This document shows positions 11,864 through 24,130 of a stretch of 64,000 bases of DNA, one piece after another (the stretch's first letter is position 1; every line of letters begins with the position of its first letter). Below the pieces are notes generated by a model that was not told the origin of the DNA, did not search any database, and was given only the letters and a program-made list of their open reading frames with translations. This stretch comes from Cyanoderma ruficeps. Its lineage: Eukaryota; Chordata; Aves; Passeriformes; Timaliidae. A program made the position numbers and the translations under genes. The stretch covers positions 4,563,747-4,627,746 of the forward strand of contig VZDJ01000223.1 in the NCBI GenBank assembly GCA_008694505.1, read 5' to 3'.

Positions 11864-12331
11864 TGTTGAGAGAAATGGATTTGTAGAAGATTTTCAAGGC
11901 TTGACTGAAAGCTCACAGAGTCTGTATGCAAATCTGAGATGAGGTGTGCTGACTGAGAAAGGCCATGGAATAGAGAAGACATTGTTGAGAGAGAAATTGA
12001 ACTGGAAACCAGTTTTAAAATATAGTCTTACAAACAGACCAGATATTTTTGAGAATTAGAACTGTGTAAGATTCTTTGTAGCAAGACTCCGTGGGCTAAA
12101 ATAATCGGTGATTGGTGTTAGAAGTATTAGCAGCGTTGTGTGGCAAAAGCTGACAGGCTGAAAAGCATTTATAAGGTATCGTAAACAAAAAAAAATAGCT
12201 TGTCTTCTGGTAGAACCGTGTTGAGTTTTACGTCTCTTGTGTCTCACCCTTCTACGAGATTGATAATGGAATAAAATCTTTTAAAACACCTCTCAGTTGC
12301 CCTGTCTCTGTAGAGCTGGGTTTTCCCAACA
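11864..12331 (+). mobile_element. Solo-type LTR of an endogenous retrovirus
   Basis: The 468 bp unit starts TGTTGAG and ends CCCAACA, giving near-perfect short terminal inverted repeats of the TG...CA type. In plus orientation it has a TATA-like TTTATAAGG at about 12168 and an AATAAA at 12270-12275 roughly 100 bases further on. That order and spacing fit U3-R-U5. No primer binding site, internal coding region or second LTR follows within the window, so it is best read as a solo LTR left by recombination. A clean target-site duplication is not visible (flanks ...GGGAT and GACTG...). The family cannot be named. A perfect ATGCAAAT lies at 11926-11933. Confidence 0.7.
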
Positions 12332-12894
12332 GACTGTGTCACACCTGAGGCTCTCAGATCGCTCCTGGAAGTGTTTGGTACCCCCAGCAAAAAGCGAATT
12401 TATTTTTCCCACTCTCTCTAGCAGGGCAGTGTTACCAAACCCTCCGAGATCTCTGGTGTAACCAGCTTCACTGTATTTTTGCGTGCACCAGCTTTTCCAG
12501 GCTGTGTGATGTCTGCCAGCAGAGGAGGATCAGGGTTCAGCAGAAACGACAGCAGAAGAGAGGCTTTGTTGAGACTCCTGGGGGGCTCTGAGGTCGGCCA
12601 AGTCCTCCCAGGGTCCCCTGGAGCGTCCCTGCCTGGTGCCACCACCGAGCTTTGGGATCTGCAATTACCTGCAGAGACTAAGCCAGGCTTAGCAAAGCCC
12701 TCGGGGCCGCCCAGAAGCCTCTGCCTGTGGGCAGAGCTGGCGAAATAACCTTCGAGAGGCATTTTATTCTGATTTTCTTCACTGGTTACATCCCTCAGGC
12801 CCGGACACACCTCGCTGGGCTTTTCAGGGAAGAATGGAGCGTTTGAGGAGGAACCTTCCCCTGCCTGATCGCTTTCCACCCACCGAGAAACGAC

Positions 12895-13080
12895 CACTTA
12901 ATAACGTGCAAATCTCTGGTTAAAGAATTACCGAGATTAGCCTGAAGCCTGACACTCATCCCGCAGGAGGGAGCTCACCGAGAGATGCTGTTGACAAAGG
13001 GAAACTTTGTTAAAGCGTGTTTAGTTCAGCTCTGCTATTGCAAGGATCCCTAAGCTGCTTTGTTTTATGAGATTTAGGGC
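12895..13080. promoter_or_regulatory. Candidate element with palindromic SOX-like site
   Basis: At 12994-13010 the sequence reads ACAAAG, five bases, CTTTGT. This is a perfect inverted pair of HMG-box (SOX or TCF/LEF) core motifs. It sits in repeat-free sequence with other AT-rich motifs (CCACTTAATAACG, GGTTAAAGAATTACCG). Paired inverted SOX sites a few bases apart are a known arrangement for SOXE dimers. Binding here is inferred. Confidence 0.4.
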
Positions 13081-15689
13081 AGAGGATTTTCTTCAAGCAA
13101 AAGGGCAAAGGATTTTCTTAAAAAAGCATATTCCCCCTAGAAGGGTGCAGAGTCTCGTGGGATCTGGGGATTAGGTGTTCATTTCCTATACAAAAGCTCC
13201 ATAATTGTCTAAAGGATGCCTGGATCTGAATCAGCTCCAAGTGAAACATCAAGTGCAGCGTCTGAAAAAGGGGGAGAAAAAAGGAAGAATTTTACTTCGT
13301 GTTACCTGCCCTGAGAGTTTGAATGAAAAGGTTTTTCTCCACAGATGTTGTTTGTAAAAAGCCAAAAAATCTGTGGGATCTGAGGAGAAACCAGAGCAGT
13401 GAGGAGAGGAAACTGTGCAGAGAAACTCTTGATTTGGTGAATGGGAACCTGCAAGAAGGTTCTTCTGCAAAGTTCCTGCTGGACACGTGTCCTGTCCCGG
13501 ACCTCTCCTGGCCTTTTGTGGCTCCCAGGATTAATTCCTCACACCAGGGCAGAGTGATGCTGGCTGGGAGCCCTTCAGAAGGAGCTGCTGGTGAGGGTTG
13601 ATGTTTCTGGAGCAGGAACTCTCAGAAGGCACCACGAGAAGCTGCAGTTCCATGCTGAGCCAACAAAAATCCCAACGAAAAATGTCAAATATGAAAATGT
13701 CCGTGCCATTTCTGGTTGGTGCTCATCCCTCAACACGAAATCAGCTTTTTCTGCAGTGAGATTTGATACGTGCCTTGATGCTGGATAGATTTCCCTCCCA
13801 GGAGCATCCCTGATTTACATGCAGAGAATGTCTTGTGCAATCACAGCTCCCATATCTCAGTCTGGGAGCAGGTTTCCCTCACCTTCTCCATCTATGGCTT
13901 GGAATCCTTTCTCTTTTATTGAAATATTCCACAGGGATCCCAACCCTGCAGACACTTCCCCAAAATCCTCTTCCTCAGATCTGATTTTCTGTTATTTCCC
14001 CTCCAGATGAGCCACTTGTTGCTCCTAAATATTTCTTTGATTCCAGAGTGAAAATATTTCAGTCTGAACAGTTCGGATGCCCAAAATTCAGACAATTTCA
14101 CTACAAAAAAAAAAAAACCTCTCATCCTTCAGGTGCTGATTAAAATCAGCTGGTTTCAGAATATTTCTTCTCAGCAGCTTGTGCACAGTAAAATATTTCC
14201 ACTTTGTTCATCTTGCCTATATCAGCTCTTACATTAGTGATTAGTGCTGTTAAAATGGAATATAATAATAATTATTGTTATTATAGCTGTGATAACATTT
14301 TATTTAAATCACAGTTTTAATGAATTAAAACGGGTAATTTTTCCTCCTCTTGACCTTTTAGTAATTTTCCCAGTTTTGCCTGAGGTACCCTCTGGACACC
14401 TCGGGGTCTTCGCAGCAGTTCTTATCTGAAGGGAGATGTCAGTTCTCCATCAGCTGTGTGTGCACAGGGAGAAATGTGCAATTCTTCCCTGTCCCTTCGC
14501 CATCCACACCAATTTCACCGCTAAAACCAACAAATATCCACAGTTTAAACATTGCAACAGTTGTACTTTCACACCCACACAGCGAGAACAACCCACAGCT
14601 CCACACGCACCCCTGACCAGGAAAGTTTAGACTTTGAAAACACCTTTTTTTCTCTCTTTTTTTTTTTAACCTCTGTCCCTTTTCATTTTTTTTCCCCCTC
14701 CTAAACCCTTCACGGGGATTGCCTCTTTGTAAAGTGTATAGTCTGGGCTTGGTTTTGGGTGGCTACTCCCTCTATCCCGGGGATTCTCGTGACCATATGG
14801 AGCATCCGTGCTTGACTGCACTTCACACAAACCCTGCCCGGCGGGGTGTGGGCCGGGATATGGGCTGTTTGTTGCTGCTGCTTGCTTTTCTACAAGGATT
14901 GCTCTGCACTGGACTTTTTTAGGGTATTCTGTGGGTTTTATAATCTTACCCCACACCGTGCCATATTGCTCTATAAGGTGAGACTAGATGACTCCCCAGA
15001 GAATATTTAATTCTCGGGTTATGTGGTCCAGACAAGCAAAAAAAAATTTAAAAAGGGGTTTTTTTCAGACATTTCTCTGTGAGATGCACAGTTCTCTCCT
15101 GGCTTGCAGTGCCTCAGATATTTCCTTGTTCAACAACAGTAGTTTTAATAGAATTAAGGCTGAAAATTAATGGGTCTGGTTTTCCTCTTCATGCTGGTGT
15201 CACCAAGCTTTTCTGAGCTGAAATTGCTGTCACTGAAACCTGAATTGGAGCCAATCACGAGACTTGGGGGGTTTTTAAATAAAATAAAAATAAGGCTGTG
15301 AGGTTTGAAATGAAATAAAACCGGCTTCTCTCGCCTCCTCTGTTATTGATATTGAAGGGGTTTGGTGCAGGTGATCAGGAAGATAATAAAAAGTTTGTTT
15401 TACAAATCATCTTTGAAATCTCCAGCGCTCTGAGGCACTTTGGAAAACGATCCATGGAGACAATCCTTCCCCAGCCCTGGGAAACAAAGGGGATGGCTCC
15501 CAGCAATTCTGCCTTTAATTACCCTGAACCCACTGATTAAGGCCAGGAGCTCTCCCCTTAATCCTGACTTGCTCCCGTTGACCCCGCTGGGGTTGGAGAC
15601 TCCATCCCAGTTCTCCCGGGAATCCCGGGCTGCTCCTTCCCGGGGCCAGCTCCTCATCCCTGGGAGCATCCTCCAGGCAGCGCTGCCTT

Positions 15690-16060
15690 AATTGAGTTGC
15701 TGACATTCCCCTCTCCTGTCCTTGTCTGCTGCCTCGCCAAAGAACAAAGGAACAGCCCCTTCCCATTAAGGGCGGTAATAACTTAATTAAAACCAAGTTG
15801 GCCGCGCGGCGGGATCCAGTTTGTCATCCAGAGGCCTTCCGCGCCTTCCCCCTCCAGTTTTTGATAATCTATGCCAGATATTTAATCACTGGATACCCCG
15901 GTATAAAGCTCCCAGCCCTCCATAGCCAGCAGAAAGCTTGTCAAAATAAATTTTAACTTCTGACCGTGGTGGAAGCCCAACTAGGAGGTATTAACAGAAT
16001 CAGAGCTGTCAATCAGGGCTTGGGCTCGCCGTTTATATTATTAATTCCAACTCTGGTGGC
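15690..16060. promoter_or_regulatory. Candidate element with PBX-MEIS/PREP composite site
   Basis: The stretch contains the 10-mer CTGTCAATCA at 16006-16015, the exact reverse complement of the PBX-MEIS/PREP composite consensus TGATTGACAG. GATA and homeodomain-like cores lie nearby (TTTGATAATC, TTTAATCACTGG, TTATATTATTAATTCC). A CpG-rich patch (GGCCGCGCGGCGGG) lies near 15800. It is repeat-free and has no exon features. It is one of the best by-eye enhancer candidates in the window. Confidence 0.42.
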
Positions 16061-18501
16061 ATGGGCTTGGGATAACAACCATCCTAAGCTGCGTTGGTCC
16101 AAAAAACACAAACCAAGAGTGGAATATATTTCGTGCCGAGGTGACGTTACTGAGTGTCCAGAGGAGCTTTTTTTTTTTTTTGTCTTTGAAAGGTGATGTT
16201 TTATTAGATTATTCTCATTGCCAAAAGACACAGCTACTGTCTGGCTTCGTTCGCTGAGGGTTTGGGGTTTTTTTTTCTTAATGCAAAGATTTATTCTTCA
16301 CACAGAAGCGACTTAATAAGGAAAAAAAAGTAAGAAATTGTTGTTTGTTTGTTTGTTTGTGGGAATTTAATTAATGCGACATGTTTAGAACGGGGACTGA
16401 ATGTTCTGCGGTGGGTTATGAAGAGAAAGTGGCCTCACAAATTGAAATCCAGCTTGGAGCCCACGAGTTGGAGGTATTGTTACAATGCAAACCAGCGGGA
16501 AGGATTCCAGGGAGAAAGGGGAGAAGTGTGTTAATTGAGAACAATAACACGCCCAGGACCTCCAGGAGCTGGTGACCTTAATAAAAGGAGACAATGCCAT
16601 GTTGTTGCATAACCTGAATTTCAAATTCAATTTCAGCTGGAGTGGAGCACGAGAGATGCTGAACTCTGATGCTTTTTTCTCTGCTCATTTGCTTTTGCTC
16701 TCTTCGTTTCTGAGGCCATCTGGATGAAAAAGGTGTGGTGGGCTCTGTTGAACTGGGTTTGAACTGGGTTTTCTCTCTCCTACATCAGACCCTTGATGGT
16801 GGAATCAGTTTCACGGACATTAGACATACAAAAGGTGAGATTTGGGGGGATATTTGCAATCAGATTAACATCGATGACACAAGGTCCATTCCACCTTGCC
16901 ACAGTTTGTGTTCTTGCCCAGTGTGGTTCTGTTGTGACTCAAACTGGGGTAAGAAAGAACTGTTGGCATTGAGTTGGTCCTGAAGGGTGCAGGACTTTGG
17001 AATTCCTTTCATCCCCTGGTTTTCTTCATCACTGTGAACAAAACCAGGCTGAAACTGCCTGGAGAGGACCCAGAATTCCCATTTTCCAGGGTGTTCTCCC
17101 TGGTCAGCTTAAGGGTGAAGCCCTGGGGTTGTGGCAGATACACAAACCTCACCCAGTCAGGCAGAGCTGTGGGCAAAATCCAGTTTTTCCCTCCTGTGTG
17201 GGAGGTTTTGCCTTTTTGTCCTCAAGGAAAGAAGGAATGAGGAGCCAGAAACTCCATGAGAAAATTCCTGAGTCCTTTTACACACCAGCTCTGGGACATG
17301 TGACAGATCTGAGTGTCCTCAGCTCGAGGACATTTTGTGGCAGCAATTTCTTGCATGCCCAGAGCTCTCTGGCAGGATTTGTTATGTTATTTTCTGTATT
17401 CATCTGTGGGAATCACTTCCCCACTGATTTCCCACCATTTTTTTTTGTTCACCCCGTCTTCCCAATAGGAAGAATTTGGGTTCTTTTTTGCTGGATAAAT
17501 TTGTTTCCATTTGAGGAAGGTAGGAGGGTGAAATGCACTACTCAAGATCCTGAAAATACTAATTAAAAATTACAGCTAAAACCCTAATTATTGGATTATA
17601 TGGATCTGGTTGGTGTCCAGCCAGCACCCTCAACCTCCTGGGAGGAATGGAAATTCATCCCAACAATGAATCTCCCATCATTTTAAATAAATTTGGTGTG
17701 AATAGCACCAAAATATAAATCCAGTCATCCTTATCTCCTCTTATTTAAGCAAATAAATGTAGAGTAGAAAGCAAATACAAGCTTTAGGATATTGCATTCT
17801 AGATCCCTAAAAATTCTGGAATATTTTAGGGATGAGTGAAAAATGGAGGATCTTTTCCCTTCCTCCCTTTAATCTGGGCAACACGAATCCATCATTTATG
17901 AACTCGCACAACCTTTCCTGAGCTGTGTTGCATTTCAAAGCCATTTGTGAGGCACAAACTGCAACGTCTATTCTGGTTTTTCCTCCCTCTCCCTGTCCAG
18001 CTCCACAGAATCCAGGGATGTGGTGTGTGCCTGCAGTGCTGGGATGTATTTGTGCATATCAAAAGCAGCAACTCTCTCAAATCATTCATTGAAAGTTCCA
18101 CTTGGCTTCGAGTCTTCCTGAAAAAAAAAAAAAAATGTTTATTTTGTCTTCTCGACTTACTTTTCCTCGTGTCTGAGTATTGTGCCTCCAGGAAGAAAAG
18201 CTTAAATTGCTGAAGTAGGGCTTTTTTTCAAAGCCTGCCAAGAATAAAGTGGCTTAATAAGGAAGCACACAGATTTCACTTTCTTACAGGGAAAAAAAAA
18301 AAGATATAAAGAAAAAAATAAAAAGAAAAAAAGGAGCAAGTCATTTGGAGAAAAGCTGGAAACTTTAGGAGCAGTGGATATTTTCTAAAAGTGGAAAGAT
18401 AGGAACATTTTGGGAAGGAATATGGGGCCAACTCGCCACGAAACTTGGAAAGGATGAGGACCCTGCCAACCCAAGTGGATCCATGAGCACGGGGGGTTTG
18501 T

Positions 18502-18585
18502 GCTGGTGGGAATTCTGTCACGGCTGGCGGGAATTCTGTCACGGCTGGTGGGAATTCTGTCACGACTGGTGGGAATTCTGTCACG
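18502..18585. repeat. Minisatellite, 21 bp unit, four copies
   Basis: Four tandem copies of GCTGGTGGGAATTCTGTCACG follow each other with only two or three substitutions in total. Because 21 is a multiple of three, open frames on both strands show a repeated seven-residue motif (VTEFPPA on the minus strand). This explains the open frames here without a gene. Confidence 0.95.
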
Positions 18586-19682
18586 GCAAAGCCACACCTG
18601 TGGGATCAGGGAGGTGTGACTGGGCTGCCACAGAGGTTCTGTCTCTGTGGGAGGCGTTGGGGACGCAGCAGGGACAGTCCATGACTGTCACCGTGTCCCT
18701 GGGGAGGGACGAGCACCTGGAGAGGCCAGGAACAGCAATCCCAAAGCCGCTGTCCCATTCTGCATCCCACATTCCTTTGGGGTTTGGGTGTACCCAGTGC
18801 CAGCCTGACCCCACACAGAGCCTGCGGTGTCCCCGTCAATGTCCCTGTCCCTGTCCCAGCCTCAGCTGAAGCCACTCCCTGGCCACCAACCCAGAGGATA
18901 CTTCCATCCCTGAGGCGCCTGAGGGAGGATCCAGCCACCAATTGTTTTGTTTGTTTTTTCTGAGCAATATTTGTAGGAAAAAAACATCCCGGGAGGAGCC
19001 GTGACTCATCCTGGGAGCTGCAGAACATCCCTGATCCCTGTTCCTTCCACCAGCAAGGGCTGGGATGCCATGAGGGAAATGCAGCAGAGCCCGTTCCTGC
19101 TGCTCTTCATCAGGGAAAAGCCAATCCAGGCTGGAAAAATCCCAGATTTAAGGCTGCCTGGAAGTAGGTGATGCCCACGAGACACCCCAGCACTGCCACA
19201 TTTTTGGGCTCCCTGACGAAGCCCAACTCACAGTGAAGGGCAACTCAGACTGTTTTGTTCCACTTTCACAAGCGGACCAAAAGAGGAGTTGAGAAAACGA
19301 AGAGGAGCGGAGAAAACACTCCAAAAACCAGAACCAAAAAAGGTTCTGTGTCAAAAATGACCGACTGGAAGGTTTCGGCCTCGTCTGGCTCAGGCCCAGG
19401 CAGAAGCTGTGGTGTCCTCAGCCAGGCCATGGCTGCAGTGGTGGCTCCTGGGCCTGATGCCACCTCTGAGTCACTCAGCATCGCTGCTCCACACCTGATC
19501 CTTCATTTATTTTTGGAGGTTTCCAGCCTGGGTACAAATAAACAAACCCAGCCCGGCCTAGGCCGCAGGCTGAGGTGGGGCAGCTGCGGGATTCTGGGAG
19601 ATAATGCTGGGAAGGGACAGGGAAATGAAAACACCGGGCAGGAATTTCACATTAATCGGAGGAGTAAATCCTGCAATGAGCC

Positions 19683-19747
19683 CACGTTATTTCTGATGAG
19701 TTAATTAAGGGTGTCCGCGTTATTTCTGATGAGTTAATTAAGGGTGT
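19683..19747. repeat. Tandem duplication of 33 bp with TTAATTAA core
   Basis: The 30 bases beginning CGTTATTTCTGATGAGTTAA occur at 19685 and again at 19718 without mismatch, with a 3-base linker. Each copy contains the homeodomain-type palindrome TTAATTAA. Exact identity points to a recent duplication. Confidence 0.92.
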
Positions 19748-22700
19748 TTAACACTCGGAATAGTTTGGTTTTGCTGGCCAGGGATGGAATGAGTGCGTTT
19801 GCTGCCTGACAGTGTGACTCATCCAACCTGCTGGAATTCATCAGAGCAGGAATCTGGGCACCATCAGGAATGCAGCTCCTGAGCGTTGTCAGAACATCCA
19901 CAAACCAGACAGGAGTGCTGTGGCAAGCAAACCATCAGCTTTTTATCACTGTTTGAACCCTAAAATCCAACCGAATATCCACAACTTTTGCAGGAATTGC
20001 CTGGGATTTTTTTAAATAACTCAGTTTTCATGTAGAGGGATGCTGTGTCAGGGTTCTTCTCCTCAGGGCTGCATTGCCAAATCCCTCAGCCTCCCTCAAA
20101 TTCCACTGCTGGTGCCTTCAGCTGGTCTCACAGAACTGAGAATTCCCAGCTCTTCTTTTACTCCTCTCAGCTGCTTTTTAATCCTTCTCCACATGGATCC
20201 TGTGCCCAGCAAGTTAAAAATATTTTCTGCTTTTGGGGGAGCTCTGGAAGACCCACGAGAGAGAATCTCTCCAGCGGATGGGACCACAGGCCCAAATATT
20301 GGAATGTGGAGAGTGACCCTCATAAATCCTAATTGATTTGGATTCTGCCATCACAGTTTTATTCAGGGTCTGCTGAAATTCAGTGTATTGTGGAAAGATT
20401 TCCGAATCCTTGAGCAGAGGGAGGCGTTCAGGGCTGCCATGTCCTGATTAAACTTTATTTTAGATTCATCCACTGCACAGATTTTTCAAACCTCTCATTC
20501 CACACCAGCAAAGTCACCTGTTTTCCACAGGACACTCACTGGAAAATGTGGGCAGTCGGATTTCTCTGCGGTTCAGCCACTCCTATATTTGAAACACTGC
20601 TCTGAAAAAAAAAAAAACTCAAAAAAAAACCTCGAGGCTTCTTAGACCTGGAAAGTTCAATTTGTCATCATCTCACCCCTTTTTGAAGAGCACTCCTTTT
20701 CTCAGAGTCTCTTATTTTATATAAAATCAATTTTTTCCCGTTTTTATCCCACGATGATTTCACTCTTCTGCCAGTCCTCGATTAAAAAATTGCCTGAGCT
20801 GATTCATACACAGAGTTAAAACTCAGCCTAGGATGGGGCAAAGCATCTGGTTGATATTTCAGCAATGTCTTGTGGTTAGTAAGTTCTGCCTGAGCCACGG
20901 AATTCCTGCCCTGGCAGCTTTCAGGACTTTTCATGTGGAAATTTCCTCATTGCTTTGCAAAGTCGGTACCTGTGGGGTTTTTTATTCGGGTACAAAGTTT
21001 AGGGTTTGAGGACTCCACAGGACGAGTGTTGAAAAAGTAAAATAAAACAGAATCAAATTAAATTAGATTAGGTTAAATTGAATTAATGATCGTGTAGATA
21101 CTTCTCTGTAAAATTAGCTGCCACTATGACCCACCAAACACGGCCTTTGGTTAACACCTCTCCTTATATCATGAAAAATAAATATCTGCAGCTAAATTTG
21201 TCTGTTCAAGACATGATTTCAGACAGTTTTCTGCTTGTGACCATGTCACTGAATAATGAATACAATGCACTCCATGGTCATGGGCTGGAAAATGACTTCA
21301 GCTCATTAAAAAAAATAATAAAGAAAAAAAAAGAAAAGATGTGCTATGGAAAAAAAATGGATTCCTGGAACACCAAGAGCCAGCAGAAATCCAGGGAAAA
21401 ACCCCAACCTACGTCAGGCCTAATATTTATCAAGAACCTGACACCAGTGTGGTCATTTCTTTGCTTGTTTACTGTTGAAATGAAGTTTATTCCAATTTGT
21501 AATCTCCAAACTTTCCTTTGGGCTCCCGGGCTGGAAAGGGCACCTGGGGTTTGGATGGGCTGGGGTGGAGGAGATGAAAGGAAAGGGAGGAGGCGAGGAA
21601 TCAAACCTGCCTCGCCAAAAATGTTCCTACAGAACCCGAATTTCTGTGCTGCTTCTGTCTCCATTTCCCAGAGGTGTGAAATTCCAGGGGCTTAAAACGA
21701 GGTCCAGAAGAAATTGGGGAGATTTGGGGGGTTCTTTGCCTCACTCAGGAAAACTTTTCAGGGAATCAGGGATCAGAAAATCAGGCAGGAAGAGGAAATA
21801 ATGGGCATTACCAAGGGGGTTGGAAATGATTCCTGAACTTTCTGGAAAGCAGCTGATGGTCCTTTCAGAGCTAAAATACAGAGACAATCATTGTAAATTT
21901 ACATTTACATTTATATTTACATATTTAAATTGATATGCACATTTAAGATCTGCCGTGACCTTTAAAGAGATCTTTAAAAGAAGACCTTTAAGGGATCGTT
22001 CAGAGATGCTCTTGGTGAGGAACACAGAACACTTATGGCCAAAATTAACAGTTTATTTTTAGCAAAACCCTTCCATAGTTTGTCCTGTTTGTCTGCAAGA
22101 TGTCTTAAAGCATCTGCGGGGACAGAACACATTAATACAACTGGGAAAGGAGAGGGGTTTTTGTAATCTATAAATCGATAAATATTTATTAGATTTATAA
22201 TTATTATAAATAAACAATGGGGAATAATTCTTATTTTAAAAAAAATAATCTCACAACCTGAGCTTCCATGGGTAAACAAGGGTATTTCTGTTGAAATAAG
22301 TGGAATATAAAGTATAATCTGTTTGCCTGAGATACAGATGAAAAGTGGAGAGGGGCAGTAAAAGGATACATTAAAACAAAGTTTTTCTGCTGGAACTGTC
22401 CTTGGGAAATGATTGATCTGCTCCCTCACATCAAATAATTCCAAAATAATTCCATTTTACCTGAACCTGTGTGCTGAGACAAGTCCCTGAAGGAGCTGTG
22501 GGGAAAGGATGATACAGAAACTACTAAATATCCCCAAACCCCTCTAATGAGACTTAATTCTGTCTGTTTTCAGCTTTGATTAATTGCATTTTTGCTCCTA
22601 ATGGCTCCCAGCTTGAACGAGTGTCCGAACCAAGGCTGGAATGATGAATTGTTCGCAGTCTACCACCACCAGGGCAAATTTATGGCTGCCCACGTTACTT

Positions 22701-23284
22701 GGCAGAGGGAGAGGATTTTGGAAGGATTAAACAAGTTGGGAGGAGGCCGTGGATGGAGGAAAGGCTCCGCTGGGAACAAGGAGTTGAGACATCAAGGTCC
22801 TCATTGTCCGAGGCTGAGACAGAAACCCTCCAAGCTCTGCCCTTATCTCATCTTCATGAGCACAGAGTTCTTCCTTTTCATCCCTTGTGGGTTTTTTTTT
22901 CCTGAATAAATTTGCTTTCCTATCTCCGAAGAAAAAAAAAAAATTTGGATCCCGAACGCAAAACAAAACATCGCCGCGTGAGCAAAGAAAAACCAGATTT
23001 TTTTTGGCTGTAGGAGCTTAAGTGGGACACAAATGGCCTCTGTCCAAGCTGCAAATCTCTCAGCACGAGGTGCAGCTCTCCCGACAGCCGGCCTGCAGAG
23101 CAGCTCCCATCTCCCTCAGGATTTATGGCACAATTTGGTGCTTTAGGGTGAAAGAATGGGAAAATGAAGCTCCGTGGCAAGTGAAGGGTGGGCTCCTCAT
23201 GCCAAAAGTGGAGGAGGAGATGTCAGGGAGGAGGGAGCAGTGTGGGACACGTGGAAATAAATCCCGTTTTTCGCTGCTCTCCAC

Positions 23285-23560
23285 TCAACCAGGAGCACTG
23301 ATAGCCACTCTATCGCCTTAACAAGGGATATTTAATTTATTAATTAATCCCTGCCTTGTGCAGGAGCCCAAAATGGCGATAACGAGGAAAAGCCTGCAAT
23401 TAACAGAAAAATACTATAATCAAGCCTTTGTGGCCATTTATTTGGGCAGGAACGAGGAGTCCACTCCATCATTACTCCCCACACCTTGTTCACTTTTTGG
23501 GAACATTGGCACGAGCGAGAGGAACATGTTGTGAAACTAAGCAAATACTTACCCAGGAAT
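23285..23560. promoter_or_regulatory. Candidate conserved non-coding element
   Basis: The core reads CTCTATCGCCTTAACAAGGG and then TTTAATTTATTAATTAATCC, followed by AAAATGGCGATAACGAGG and CAATTAACAG. It is dense in TAAT motifs and unusually retains CpGs in AT-rich sequence. There are no repeats. This combination is typical of ancient enhancers; conservation is untested. Confidence 0.38.
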
Positions 23561-23899
23561 ATTCCCAGCCCGTGTGTATTTACAGAAATCTTCATTTGAG
23601 AAGGGTTTAATGGCTGCTTTGACAGGCTGTGTGCTGAAACGAGCTGCAATAACACCCTGCAACCCGGGAACTGCCTGCCCGGGGTAAATTTGGATCCTCA
23701 TTTGTTTGGTTCAAGCCAAGCTGGGAGATGGAGAGAGAGCCGCGCGAGGGTCGGCGTGAAGGTGCAGGGGGATTTGTGCTTCCAGGGAAATTTGTGCTGC
23801 CAGGACCTCTCCATCCTCAGGCTGGATGCCCATCCGGAGTGCCCTCGGTGCATGCAGTGCACACACGCAGCACGCAGGGCCAGCCTGTGTGAAATGTTT

Positions 23900-24130
23900 C
23901 AATTACCTCTAAAATAATGTTTAACGTGTTCCAGACACACTGCATTAAAGCAAATACCCCGGCCAGCATTTGAAGGGTATTCTGTTTTTCATTTTAATAG
24001 ATTGTAAATGTATTAAACACATGTTAAGAATATATTTCATATACTGCATTTGTAAAATATTATCAAATTTATATAGGCGGAAACCACAGAGCCACCACAG
24101 GATCGGCTCCAGAGCGGGCCCATTTGGGAA
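23900..24130. promoter_or_regulatory. Candidate AT-rich conserved element
   Basis: AT-rich unique sequence (TTTTAATAGATTGTAAATG, AAACACATGTTAAG) ends in a RUNX-type AACCACAGAGCCACCACAG at about 24084. No repeat is visible. It may be part of the same regulatory block as the element 400 bases upstream. Confidence 0.28.

Larger units (their letters stand above)
12332..18501. other. Long non-coding unique interval
   Basis: No gene is recognisable over about 6 kb. Homopolymer runs (A-run near 14105, T-run near 16170) and a TTTG tetranucleotide run at about 16339-16361 are the only simple repeats. The best open frame is 189 codons at 16997-17566 and has no recognisable domain. Candidate regulatory blocks are given separately. 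Confidence 0.5.

Noticed and set aside
22600..22943. Possible processed retrocopy end (AATAAA at 22905 followed by an A-run at 22932)
   Set aside because: No parent gene or target duplication is recognisable upstream. Isolated AATAAA plus an A-run is common in AT-rich DNA.
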